Origin: a bacterium
GTDB lineage: Bacteria; Zhuqueibacterota; QNDG01; JAGLOF01
Assembly (NCBI GenBank): GCA_016934955.1
Contig: JAFGRY010000049.1
Span: 1 to 61,502, forward strand
DNA length: 61,502 nucleotides
Direction: 5' to 3'
Shown here: positions 34,903 through 42,775 of the stretch, piece by piece
Numbering within the stretch: the stretch's first letter is position 1
Layout: every line of letters starts with the position of its first letter
Translations under genes and position numbers: made by a program
The notes under the pieces: model-generated
Databases searched by the model: none
Seen by the model: the letters and a program-made list of their open reading frames with translations, nothing else
What the model was told of the DNA's origin: nothing

Positions 34903-36750
34903 ATGAGAAGATACTGGTTACTGCTGATGGTACCGATTGTTCTGTTCAGCTGCGCGCAGGAGGCTTCATTCCGGTTCGCATGGTTGAGCGATACACATAT
35001 CGGAACCGAAACGGCGGAAAACGATCTGCGTCAGGCTGTCCGTGATATCAATTCCCTGGAAGGTATTGAATTTATAATCATATCCGGGGATATCACGGAA
35101 ATGGGCAGCGATGTGCAGTTGATCCTGGCAAAATCCATTCTGGATGATCTTGAGAAACCATATTACATCATTCCCGGTAATCACGATACAAAATGGTCAG
35201 AATCGGGGTGCACAACCTTCGCGAAATTGTGGGGTGCTGACAAGTTTAAATTCGATTATGGAGCGTATACATTCATCGGTATGCATCAGGGCCCCCTCAT
35301 GCGCATGGGGGACGGCCATTTCGCTCCCGAAGACCTGCGCTGGCTCGATACGGTGCTCTCAGGACTCCCTTCCAGGGACCGTCCGCTTTTCTTCGTCACC
35401 CACTATCCGATCAATTCTTCCGTCGATAACTGGTATGAATTTCTCGACAGGACCGAACCTTTCGCCCGCAAAGCGGTTCTATTCGGACATGGACACCGGA
35501 ACGGAGTCTGGAATTTTGAGGGCCTCACAGGCATTATGGGGCGCTCCAGTCTCCGGAGAGATCAGCCGGCAGGGGGCTTCACCGTTGTCGAAGTCCGCCG
35601 GGACAGCCTTATCTTTTTCGAACGGCTGTCCGGCCGTGAAACATGCACTGCCTGGTATGCGATGTCACTCATCAATAATGGTCTGCCCGACTCTCTCATG
35701 TCGGAAAAGAGACCGGAGAGAACCGCACACCTGGAACCTTCGGAGGTAAAAACCGCCTGGATCTTTGAAACGGGATATACGATCGCGTCAGCCCCCGCCG
35801 TGGCGAGCGGTATCGTGGTCGCCGGCAACAGTAAGGGTTCGGTGTACGGTCTGTCGTCTGAAGACGGCACTGAATTATGGCACTTCACTGCCGGCGGCGC
35901 GGTGTTCTCGACACCCGATATCTCTTCGGACAGAGTTGTCTTCGGATCCGCCGACTGCGGGATATATTGTCTGAATAGCAGCAGCGGGAAACAGCTCTGG
36001 AAATTCGCAACCGGCGCACCGGTGGTAGCGTCTCCCCGGATCTGCGGAGATACGGTCTTTACCGGCGGCAGTGACGGTATCTTTCGCGCACTTCGACTGG
36101 AGAACGGGCAGCCGCTCTGGGAATTCTCCGGTGTTGGGGGATTTGTAGAAACCAAACCGCTCGTTTACCGGGAGATGGTCGTCTTCGGCGCCTGGGACAC
36201 GTATGTATACGCGGTGAACAGGAATGACGGATCATTGCTGTGGAAATGGTCCAACGGAAATCCCGGACCGCTGTACTCGCCGGCCGCCTGCCAGCCGGCT
36301 GCCTATGACGGAAGAATATATATTGTCGCGCCGGATCGTTTTTTCACCGTGCTCGATGCCGCGAGCGGTGAAACACTTTTTCGGTCAAACCGTCATCAGG
36401 TTCGGGAAGCGATCGGGCAGTCCGCGAACCGCGCCGCTGTCTATGTCAAATGCATGAGAGATACTCTGCTCGCTTTCTCATGTGAATCAGTGATACCGGA
36501 ACTTCTCTGGATGTCGATCTGCGGGTACGGCTATGATATCGATCCTTCCATGCCGGTTGAAAAGGAGAACGTGATCAGTTTCGGGACGAAAAACGGGGAG
36601 CTGTTCGCAGTTGACAGCGAAGACGGAACCATCCGGTTCCGGTACCGGGCCGGTGAGGCTCTTATCAACAATGTCGTGCCGCTGGATGCGCGCCGTTTTC
36701 TGCTGACTGATATGGACGGCAGTGTGATGCTGGTAACGAATGGATCATGA
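34903..36750 (+). CDS. Lipoprotein joining a calcineurin-like phosphoesterase to a PQQ-type beta-propeller
   Basis: 615 residues from ATG 34903 with a lipoprotein signal (YWLLLMVPIVLFSC); a GTG at 34885 is an alternative and neither has a clear ribosome site. Residues about 20-270 carry the metallophosphatase motifs: WLSDTHIG, ISGDITEMG, IPGNHDTKW, FVTHYPIN and LFGHGHRNG. From about 290 to the end is a seven- or eight-bladed propeller of PQQ/WD40-like repeats (DGTELWHF, SGKQLWKF, NGQPLWEF, DGSLLWKW). It should be in the periplasm and bind two metal ions. Substrate unknown; a phosphodiester or phosphorylated wall fragment is possible. The propeller has no visible catalytic residues and may hold partners. 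Confidence 0.86.
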   Translation: MRRYWLLLMVPIVLFSCAQEASFRFAWLSDTHIGTETAENDLRQAVRDINSLEGIEFIIISGDITEMGSDVQLILAKSILDDLEKPYYIIPGNHDTKWSESGCTTFAKLWGADKFKFDYGAYTFIGMHQGPLMRMGDGHFAPEDLRWLDTVLSGLPSRDRPLFFVTHYPINSSVDNWYEFLDRTEPFARKAVLFGHGHRNGVWNFEGLTGIMGRSSLRRDQPAGGFTVVEVRRDSLIFFERLSGRETCTAWYAMSLINNGLPDSLMSEKRPERTAHLEPSEVKTAWIFETGYTIASAPAVASGIVVAGNSKGSVYGLSSEDGTELWHFTAGGAVFSTPDISSDRVVFGSADCGIYCLNSSSGKQLWKFATGAPVVASPRICGDTVFTGGSDGIFRALRLENGQPLWEFSGVGGFVETKPLVYREMVVFGAWDTYVYAVNRNDGSLLWKWSNGNPGPLYSPAACQPAAYDGRIYIVAPDRFFTVLDAASGETLFRSNRHQVREAIGQSANRAAVYVKCMRDTLLAFSCESVIPELLWMSICGYGYDIDPSMPVEKENVISFGTKNGELFAVDSEDGTIRFRYRAGEALINNVVPLDARRFLLTDMDGSVMLVTNGS

Positions 36751-36783
36751 ATCAACGAAGAGAGCGATGGAAAGGAAACAGAC

Positions 36784-37893
36784 ATGAAATTCGTTGCATA
36801 CTCAAAGAGGGCGGTATTACACATATTCGTGCTGCTCATCATCAGCGGATGCGGGGGGAGCCGGTCCCTCGTGCAGCCGGTTATCCTGAGTGAATCCGAC
36901 CGTTCTCTCTGCCGCCTTCTTTCAATTGAGGAAGAAGTTCTGGCGGAGATGCTGGCGAAACCGCTGTATGAGTTCTCCCCCGGGGAGGTTGACCTGTACC
37001 TGGGATATCTTCAGGCCGCTGAGCCGGATCTTCGCGCACGTATACAACACCTGGCCCGCAAAACCGTAGGACAGCCGTACAGGATATATCTTCTGGGAGA
37101 ATACCCCTTCGAACTCTACGATGACAATCCGCTTTTCTCTCTGCAGGAGAGTGATTGTGTCGTTTTTTCCGAACATATGTACGCCATGGCTCTGGCCCAT
37201 GACTGGCGCAGCTTTATGGTTCTGCTGCAGCGAATCCGGTATAAAAACGGCGAAATCGGCATGCTCACCCGCAACCACTACACTGAGGCTGATTGGGACA
37301 TCAACAATTCCTGGCTGGTAGAAGATATAACCGCGGAGCTGGCCGGCGCCGAGGCCGTGAGGGATACGATAATCATCAAACGCGCGCGTTTTTTCAGTCG
37401 ATACGGGATCGGACAGGAGATACCGGATGAGAAATTTATCCTGTCATATATTCCATATCAGCTGCTGCCCGGGATAATCGACCGGCTTCATCCGGGAGAT
37501 TTTGTTAATATTGTGCGGGGAAGTGAATCAGGCACATATGTCGGACACGTCGGACTGATAACCAGAAACAGCGATGGTCAGGTCAATTTCCTGCATTCAA
37601 CCTGGCCGAGGGTAAAGGAACAGCCACTCATGGAGCTGTTCGATACAGCCGAAACGTATAATGCTGAACGAAGACGATCCAATCTGGAAATTATGAAATA
37701 CAACGAAGAGGCCGCAGTCAATAACCACATGGTGGAAGTCACCGGAAAAGGAAACATGAAGGAAATCAAATCCCTCAAACCCTATTTTTACGGATTCAAA
37801 TTCCTCCGTCTCAGGGCTAATCCTCTGGAAACGCTCAAAGCCGCCGACGGTCCTGATGGTCCGCGGGTGCTGATACGGGCCTCCCTGAAATGA
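36784..37893 (+). CDS. DUF1460 lipoprotein, N-acetylmuramoyl-L-alanine amidase of the NlpC/P60 superfamily
   Basis: 369 residues with AAAGGAAAC before the ATG and a lipobox at C23 (LLIISGC). The DUF1460 fold is recognised by QESDCVVFSEHMYAMAL (catalytic C125), TRNHYTEADW, DFVNIV, YVGHVGLIT (H255) and NFLHSTWP (H271). Characterised DUF1460 proteins of Bacteroides are cysteine amidases specific for the amide between (anhydro)MurNAc and L-Ala of small muropeptides. The gene overlaps the SpoIID-like gene by four bases (ATGA), so a glycan-cutting and a peptide-releasing step are coupled. The last 40 residues (about 330-369) go beyond the core fold and are not recognised. Confidence 0.9.
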   Translation: MKFVAYSKRAVLHIFVLLIISGCGGSRSLVQPVILSESDRSLCRLLSIEEEVLAEMLAKPLYEFSPGEVDLYLGYLQAAEPDLRARIQHLARKTVGQPYRIYLLGEYPFELYDDNPLFSLQESDCVVFSEHMYAMALAHDWRSFMVLLQRIRYKNGEIGMLTRNHYTEADWDINNSWLVEDITAELAGAEAVRDTIIIKRARFFSRYGIGQEIPDEKFILSYIPYQLLPGIIDRLHPGDFVNIVRGSESGTYVGHVGLITRNSDGQVNFLHSTWPRVKEQPLMELFDTAETYNAERRRSNLEIMKYNEEAAVNNHMVEVTGKGNMKEIKSLKPYFYGFKFLRLRANPLETLKAADGPDGPRVLIRASLK

Positions 37894-39248
37894 AACGCTC
37901 CGGTTTTCTGGCGGACAGCCGGCCGGATGGAGAGCCGGTGATCAGAGTCGGCGTCATTCTGCCTGAAGATGAAAGAACGCTGATCTCGCTCGTGCTCCCC
38001 TCCCGGCCCGCGTATATCATGACCGGTGATGAAACCGGAACCATTTTGCCGGAAGCAGGCGTGCGTCTTGAATTCAGGCGGAGACAGGATGATATTGCCG
38101 TGCGCGGCAGCGGGATTGCACCGGCCCGAGGCAAACACTGGAAGATTATGCCGGCAGAAGTCGAACCGGACAGTGGCCACAGGTCCGGAATAAAAGTAGA
38201 GAAGGTCATTGCCGGCAGAACGTTCCATTGGCGGAAACTGATCGATGTGTTTCTGCCGGGCAGCATTGAAATCAGGTTGTTCGAGAAGCGGCTTATCCTG
38301 ATAAACGAGCTGGCTTTTGAATCGTATGTCGCCTGTGTCGCCACTTCGGAAATGGGATCCGAATGCCCCCGGGCCCTTATCGAATCACAGACCATTGTCG
38401 CCCGGTCGTGGATGCTGGCAAATGTGGAAATGAAGCACCGTTTTCTGGGAGTGGATGTCTGCAATGATGACTGCTGCCAGCGGTATCATGGGACGAACAG
38501 TCTCTCGCGGCAGGCTCGGGAAGGCGCGTTTTTTACGAGAGGACAGGTTCTCATGTACGATGGAAATATATGTGACGCACGGTACTCAAAAAGCTGCGGC
38601 GGGATGATGGAGTCTTTCGAAACGGTCTGGGGAGGAAAGCCGGTTCCGTACCTGCGTGTGAAGCCGGACCGTGTGGAAGGAAATAATCCAGGCATCAACG
38701 ATCTCAGCACAGAAAGCAGCGTCCGTGAGTGGATAGCCGCGAATCCGGTTAGTTTTTGCAATCCGGATATGATTCATGAAGGACCCGTTCATAGATTCCT
38801 GGGCGATGTCGACGAGGAGGGAGATTATTTCCGCTGGGAAGTACGGCAGACCCAGGCGGAACTGCGATGTGTCCTGAACGAAAGACTGCATCTTGACGCT
38901 GAATCGGTCCTCGATGTTGTTCCGCTCAGAAGAGGAGGGTCCGGACGTCTCAGTATGGTCCAGGTAACCTACCTGTCCGGAGCCGACGAACAGGTGCAGA
39001 CGGTTGAATTGGAAGGGGAGTACCTGATTCGACGGGTTCTGCATACACAATTTCTCTACAGTTCGGCCTTTATCGTTGAGAAGACCGGGGGGCCTGTTCC
39101 CGACCATTTCCTGTTCAAAGGCGCCGGATGGGGGCATGGCGTCGGATATTGCCAGATCGGCGCACTCGGAATGTCGCTCAACGGCTACTCGACGGAGGAT
39201 ATTCTTTTCCATTATCTTCCCGGGTCACAGGTTACAAAAATCTACTGA
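37890..39248 (+). CDS. SpoIID/LytB-domain lytic transglycosylase-like protein lacking an obvious signal peptide
   Basis: 452 residues. The SpoIID domain covers about 125-450: NELAFESYVACVATSEMGSE (conserved E-Y and catalytic-type E in SEMG), ALIESQTIVARSWML, CQRYHG, YSKSCGGMMES, and GAGWGHGVGYCQIGALGMS. SpoIID cuts glycan strands that lack stem peptides, giving anhydroMurNAc ends, which fits a position after amidases. No signal peptide or membrane segment is seen at the N-terminus (MKRSGFLADSRPDGEP), so the protein may be cytoplasmic, or the true export signal is not evident. Bacteroidetes murein recycling loci also contain such SpoIID proteins. Translation is coupled to DUF1460. Confidence 0.88.
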   Translation: MKRSGFLADSRPDGEPVIRVGVILPEDERTLISLVLPSRPAYIMTGDETGTILPEAGVRLEFRRRQDDIAVRGSGIAPARGKHWKIMPAEVEPDSGHRSGIKVEKVIAGRTFHWRKLIDVFLPGSIEIRLFEKRLILINELAFESYVACVATSEMGSECPRALIESQTIVARSWMLANVEMKHRFLGVDVCNDDCCQRYHGTNSLSRQAREGAFFTRGQVLMYDGNICDARYSKSCGGMMESFETVWGGKPVPYLRVKPDRVEGNNPGINDLSTESSVREWIAANPVSFCNPDMIHEGPVHRFLGDVDEEGDYFRWEVRQTQAELRCVLNERLHLDAESVLDVVPLRRGGSGRLSMVQVTYLSGADEQVQTVELEGEYLIRRVLHTQFLYSSAFIVEKTGGPVPDHFLFKGAGWGHGVGYCQIGALGMSLNGYSTEDILFHYLPGSQVTKIY

Positions 39249-39300
39249 CAGGAAGCAGGCATGAAGCACCGGAGCCGGGACAGATTCACTTCAGGGCGGA

Positions 39301-40449
39301 ATGAACACTGAAACCGAAGCAGCACATCAGGGAGAGTCTGAAATGGTGGTTATCGAGACCCCAATTGCACATACGATCCGTCTCAACGGAAAAGAATACG
39401 ATTACTTCGCCGGCAACAATTATCTCGGCCTGGCAAATCATCCCGAGCTGAAAAAAGCGGCTGTGTCGGCTGTCGAAACGTACGGAATAAATGTATCCGC
39501 TTCCCGCGAGACAACCGGAACCGCTTCCGTGCACCTGGCCCTCGAGAAAGCTATTGCTGAATTCAAGGATAAGGAAGCCGCTGTCGTGTTTGCCAGCGGA
39601 TATCTTAGCAATACGATCCTGGCGGAAGCATTACAGGATCGGTACGATTCGGTTTTCATGGACGAAATGTCCCACCCCAGTATTCGTAACAGCATCCGTG
39701 GCACTGCCATCCCCGTCCATCTCTACCGGCATAAGGACATCGATGATCTGCACGCGCTTGTCAGGCGGCACGCAGGGAAGAATCCGCTTTTCATGACCGA
39801 CGGGATTTTCCCCCTGACCGGAGATATTGCCCCGCTGCAGGATATTGCACAGCTTGCGGAGCAGGTCAACGCGCTTGTGATCGTCGATGACGCACATGCC
39901 ACCGGTGTTATCGGGGATAACGCAAGAGGCACTCCCGACTACTTTGGACTGCACAACCATCCCCGGGTGTTTCAAACGGAAACCATGAGCAAGGCGCTGG
40001 GAGTTTACGGCGGTTTTATCGCTTCGCTGGAATCCGATATTCTCGATGTGCGACGCAAGTCATCGGCGTATATCGGATCGACCGCCTTGCCTCCTTCTCT
40101 GAGCGCCGCGGCGCTGGCGGCATTCACGCTTCTGCGCCGAGAGCCTGTGCTTCGCACCCGATTGTCCGAAAATACGAGACTGCTGAGGGAGGGAATCCTC
40201 TCCCTGGGATATGAGACATCCACCGATCCGACCCCCATCATCCCTGTCTTTCTCGCGGTCAGGAATGAAGCGGTTGCGTTATCAGTGTATTTTCAGGAAC
40301 ATGCGGTGATCGCCCCGTATATTCATTATCCTGTTGAAACAGGCAAGTTCATCGTTCGACTGACCGTATCGGCCGCTCATACTGCGGAACAGATCGAACG
40401 TGTTCTGACATTATTGAAAAGATGGAGAAATGAACGTGAAAAAACATGA
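39301..40449 (+). CDS. PLP-dependent alpha-oxoamine synthase (Kbl/BioF family)
   Basis: 382 residues of fold-type I aminotransferase, alpha-oxoamine synthase branch. Features: GNNYLGLANHPELKKA, SRETTGTASVHLALEKAIAEF, MDEMSHPSI, VDDAHATGVIG and the PLP-lysine in ETMSKALGVYGG. Members condense an amino acid with an acyl-CoA (glycine + acetyl-CoA, alanine + pimeloyl-CoA, serine + palmitoyl-CoA), or work in reverse as 2-amino-3-ketobutyrate CoA ligase in threonine breakdown. No biotin or sphingolipid genes are nearby. It overlaps the DAP-decarboxylase-like gene, so a role in catabolism of a wall-derived amino acid is inferred. A second possible start is ATG 39343, which has a better GGAGAG site. 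Confidence 0.85.
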   Translation: MNTETEAAHQGESEMVVIETPIAHTIRLNGKEYDYFAGNNYLGLANHPELKKAAVSAVETYGINVSASRETTGTASVHLALEKAIAEFKDKEAAVVFASGYLSNTILAEALQDRYDSVFMDEMSHPSIRNSIRGTAIPVHLYRHKDIDDLHALVRRHAGKNPLFMTDGIFPLTGDIAPLQDIAQLAEQVNALVIVDDAHATGVIGDNARGTPDYFGLHNHPRVFQTETMSKALGVYGGFIASLESDILDVRRKSSAYIGSTALPPSLSAAALAAFTLLRREPVLRTRLSENTRLLREGILSLGYETSTDPTPIIPVFLAVRNEAVALSVYFQEHAVIAPYIHYPVETGKFIVRLTVSAAHTAEQIERVLTLLKRWRNEREKT

Positions 40450-41671
40450 TGTGCCGGTCGGCGAACTGCGCTATGACGATGTTTCGCTCGCCGAGGTCGC
40501 GGCAGCATTCGGAACGCCGGTGTACGTCTATTCACATGAAACTATTTTAGAAAAGATCACCCTTCTCAAGAGTGTTTTTTCAGATGTGGATGTAGAGATA
40601 TCTTTTGCCGTAAAAGCGAACAACAATATCGCATTATTGAAGATACTGAAGGAGCAGGGGATCGGCGTCGACGTAGTCAGCCTCGGTGAACTGAAAGCCG
40701 TCCTCAAGGCCGGTTTTATGCCCGCTCAGATTATTTTTAATGGAAACGGTAAAACCCGGCGTGAACTCGAATCGACAATTGCAAAGAACATTTTTGCCAT
40801 AAACGTCGATTCAAAAGAGGAATTCGATACGATAGCAGAAATAGCAGGTGCGACCGCCGCCCCTGCCATACGTCTGTTTCTGCGGATTAATCCCGATATA
40901 GATTCTCACACTCACCCGTATATATCCACCGGAAAAAAAATCAACAAGTTCGGGATGAGTTTTGATGTAGCTCTCGGGCTTTTGAAAAAAGCGGAGAGAA
41001 CACCCGGCGTTGATGTTGCCGGTCTTCACTTTCATATCGGCAGCCAGCTCCTGGATATTGCACCCTATGCCGCCGTAGTGAAAAAAGTGGAAAAGTTTCT
41101 GGAAACATGCAGGGAGTTCAGCCTGCCCTTCCTGAATCTGGGGGGAGGATGGGGGATTGATTATCGGAAAACCGGGAATCATTTCCCGGTTGACACGTAT
41201 AAAGCCGAAATCCTGCCTGTTCTGAAAAGAATGGGGAAACGGTATATCGTTGAGATGGGAAGATATCTGCTGGGAGAATCGGGGGTGCTCATCGGCAGTG
41301 TTATTCTGAATAAATCCGGAACAGACAGGAATTTTATCATTACGGACATAGGGATGAATGATATTCTCAGGCCATCCCTGTATGTTGCCTATCACCACAT
41401 AGAACCCGTTCGTCAATACTCCGGCAGGGAGAGGATTACCGCTGATATTGTCGGTCCCTTATGCGAAACAGGGGATAAACTCGCCGAGAATTATACCATC
41501 CAGAGGATTGAGCCCGGAGAGTACATCGCGGTCATGGATACCGGTGCCTACGGATATTCCATGTCCAGTAATTATAATTTTCGCTTGCGGCCGCCGGAAG
41601 TGCTGCTGAAAGAGGGCCGGATGATCGAGATACGACCGCGAGAGACGTACGAAAGGCTCCTGGATTATTGA
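40436..41671 (+). CDS. lysA: Diaminopimelate decarboxylase family enzyme
   Basis: 411 residues, fold-type III PLP decarboxylase. The GTG at 40436 is preferred because GGAG is eight bases upstream; an ATG at 40430 is only two bases from it. Motifs: SFAVKANNNIALL (PLP-lysine), GVDVVSLGELKAVLKAGF, GLHFHIGSQL, NLGGGWGIDY, EMGRYLLGESG (usually EPGR), VGPLCETGD and GAYGYSMSSNYNFRLRP. LysA makes L-lysine from meso-DAP with release of CO2. Within this locus it would convert mDAP from stem peptides to lysine. The EMGR in place of EPGR and CETGD in place of CES-D are small departures from the biosynthetic enzyme, and specificity for a related D-amino substrate cannot be excluded. The start overlaps the preceding gene. 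Confidence 0.9.
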   Translation: MKKHDVPVGELRYDDVSLAEVAAAFGTPVYVYSHETILEKITLLKSVFSDVDVEISFAVKANNNIALLKILKEQGIGVDVVSLGELKAVLKAGFMPAQIIFNGNGKTRRELESTIAKNIFAINVDSKEEFDTIAEIAGATAAPAIRLFLRINPDIDSHTHPYISTGKKINKFGMSFDVALGLLKKAERTPGVDVAGLHFHIGSQLLDIAPYAAVVKKVEKFLETCREFSLPFLNLGGGWGIDYRKTGNHFPVDTYKAEILPVLKRMGKRYIVEMGRYLLGESGVLIGSVILNKSGTDRNFIITDIGMNDILRPSLYVAYHHIEPVRQYSGRERITADIVGPLCETGDKLAENYTIQRIEPGEYIAVMDTGAYGYSMSSNYNFRLRPPEVLLKEGRMIEIRPRETYERLLDY

Positions 41672-41715
41672 GCCGGATGGAATCGTACAACGATTCCTGA
41701 ACAGGAGGACCGCAT

Positions 41716-42648
41716 ATGCAGTACAGGAAACTGGGGAAGAAAGGACCGCTCGTTTCGACAATCGGATTCGGAGCCTGGGGGATAAGCGGTAATCACTGGG
41801 GTAAAACCGATGACGCCACGTCCATCGAAGCCCTGCATGCCGCCCTCGATGCAGGTGTCACATTCATTGACACGGCAGATGTTTACGGTTTCGGCCATTC
41901 TGAGGAGCTCATCGCGAAGGTCTTCCGGGAAAGAGAAAAGGGGGATGTGGTTATTGCTACCAAAGCAGGAAGCGATTTTTATAATGCAACGGCCGAGGAT
42001 GATGATGGATTCGGCAGTGTACGGCCGAATTATACAAAAACCTATCTTATTTCCGCAGCGGAAAAGAGTCTGAAACGTCTGAATCTGGAAACTCTGGACA
42101 TACTTCAGCTGCACAGTCCAGAGCTGTCTCTGCTCGAGATGGATGACCCATGGCTCGCCCTGGAACAGCTGAAAAAAGAAGGAAAAATCCGGTATGCCGG
42201 GTTGAGTATTCTGTCGTTCAAGGAAAATGAGCAGGCGCATCTTCTCGATGCGCATCATGACCTTCTCGACTGTATTCAGGTTCGTTACAATCTGCTGGAA
42301 AGGCAGGCTGAAGACACACTGTTCCCCAAGGCGATGATGTACGGCACAGGTGTTATCGTGAGAATACCGATCCTCTTTGGATTGCTGACGGGGAAGTTCA
42401 GCCGGGAATCCACATTCGGTGATGATGACCATCGCAGCATCAGTCTTTCTCCAGAAAAAATCGCACATTATTTTGATGAGCTGCAGAAGCGTGAATCGCT
42501 CTTTGCCTCATATCCGGATCAGTCGATGGCCCAGGTCAGTCTGCGTTTCTGCCTTTCCCATCCTGCCTGTCACACGGTGATCCCAGGCGCGAAAACCGCC
42601 CGGCAGGTGACGGAAAACTGTTCCAGCTCCGACCTGGGGCCTCTCTGA
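41716..42648 (+). CDS. Aldo/keto reductase
   Basis: 310 residues with AGGAGG seven bases before the ATG. The catalytic tetrad can be placed: Asp and Tyr in FIDTADVYGFGHSEE, Lys in VIATKAG and His in ILQLHSPE. The C-terminal NADPH-binding segment is HTVIPGAKTARQVTEN. These are cytoplasmic (alpha/beta)8-barrel NADPH oxidoreductases acting on aldehydes, ketones or sugars; no closer substrate can be read. It follows the DAP-decarboxylase gene by 44 bases and is followed by a GC-rich intergenic segment with short inverted repeats (42649-42680), which may end the transcript. Confidence 0.9.
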   Translation: MQYRKLGKKGPLVSTIGFGAWGISGNHWGKTDDATSIEALHAALDAGVTFIDTADVYGFGHSEELIAKVFREREKGDVVIATKAGSDFYNATAEDDDGFGSVRPNYTKTYLISAAEKSLKRLNLETLDILQLHSPELSLLEMDDPWLALEQLKKEGKIRYAGLSILSFKENEQAHLLDAHHDLLDCIQVRYNLLERQAEDTLFPKAMMYGTGVIVRIPILFGLLTGKFSRESTFGDDDHRSISLSPEKIAHYFDELQKRESLFASYPDQSMAQVSLRFCLSHPACHTVIPGAKTARQVTENCSSSDLGPL

Positions 42649-42741
42649 CCGGTGACGGGCAGGCTGCCGGTACCGGAGAACGGTTGTCCCGGATGGGGAT
42701 GCAGGGCGGCGACCGGAACAGCCGTATTGGTGAATTGGCAC

Positions 42742-42749
42742 TATTTTTG
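42742..42749 (+). promoter_or_regulatory. Candidate Bacteroidetes-type -7 element before the D-aminoacylase gene
   Basis: TATTTTTG is a perfect match to the TAnnTTTG element that the primary sigma factor of Bacteroidetes recognises. It is 26 bases upstream of the chosen start. A convincing -33 TTG at normal spacing is not clear (TTGG at 42727 is close but near), so this is tentative. Confidence 0.3.
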
Positions 42750-42775
42750 TAATGACTGAAAGAGGAGATAATCAG

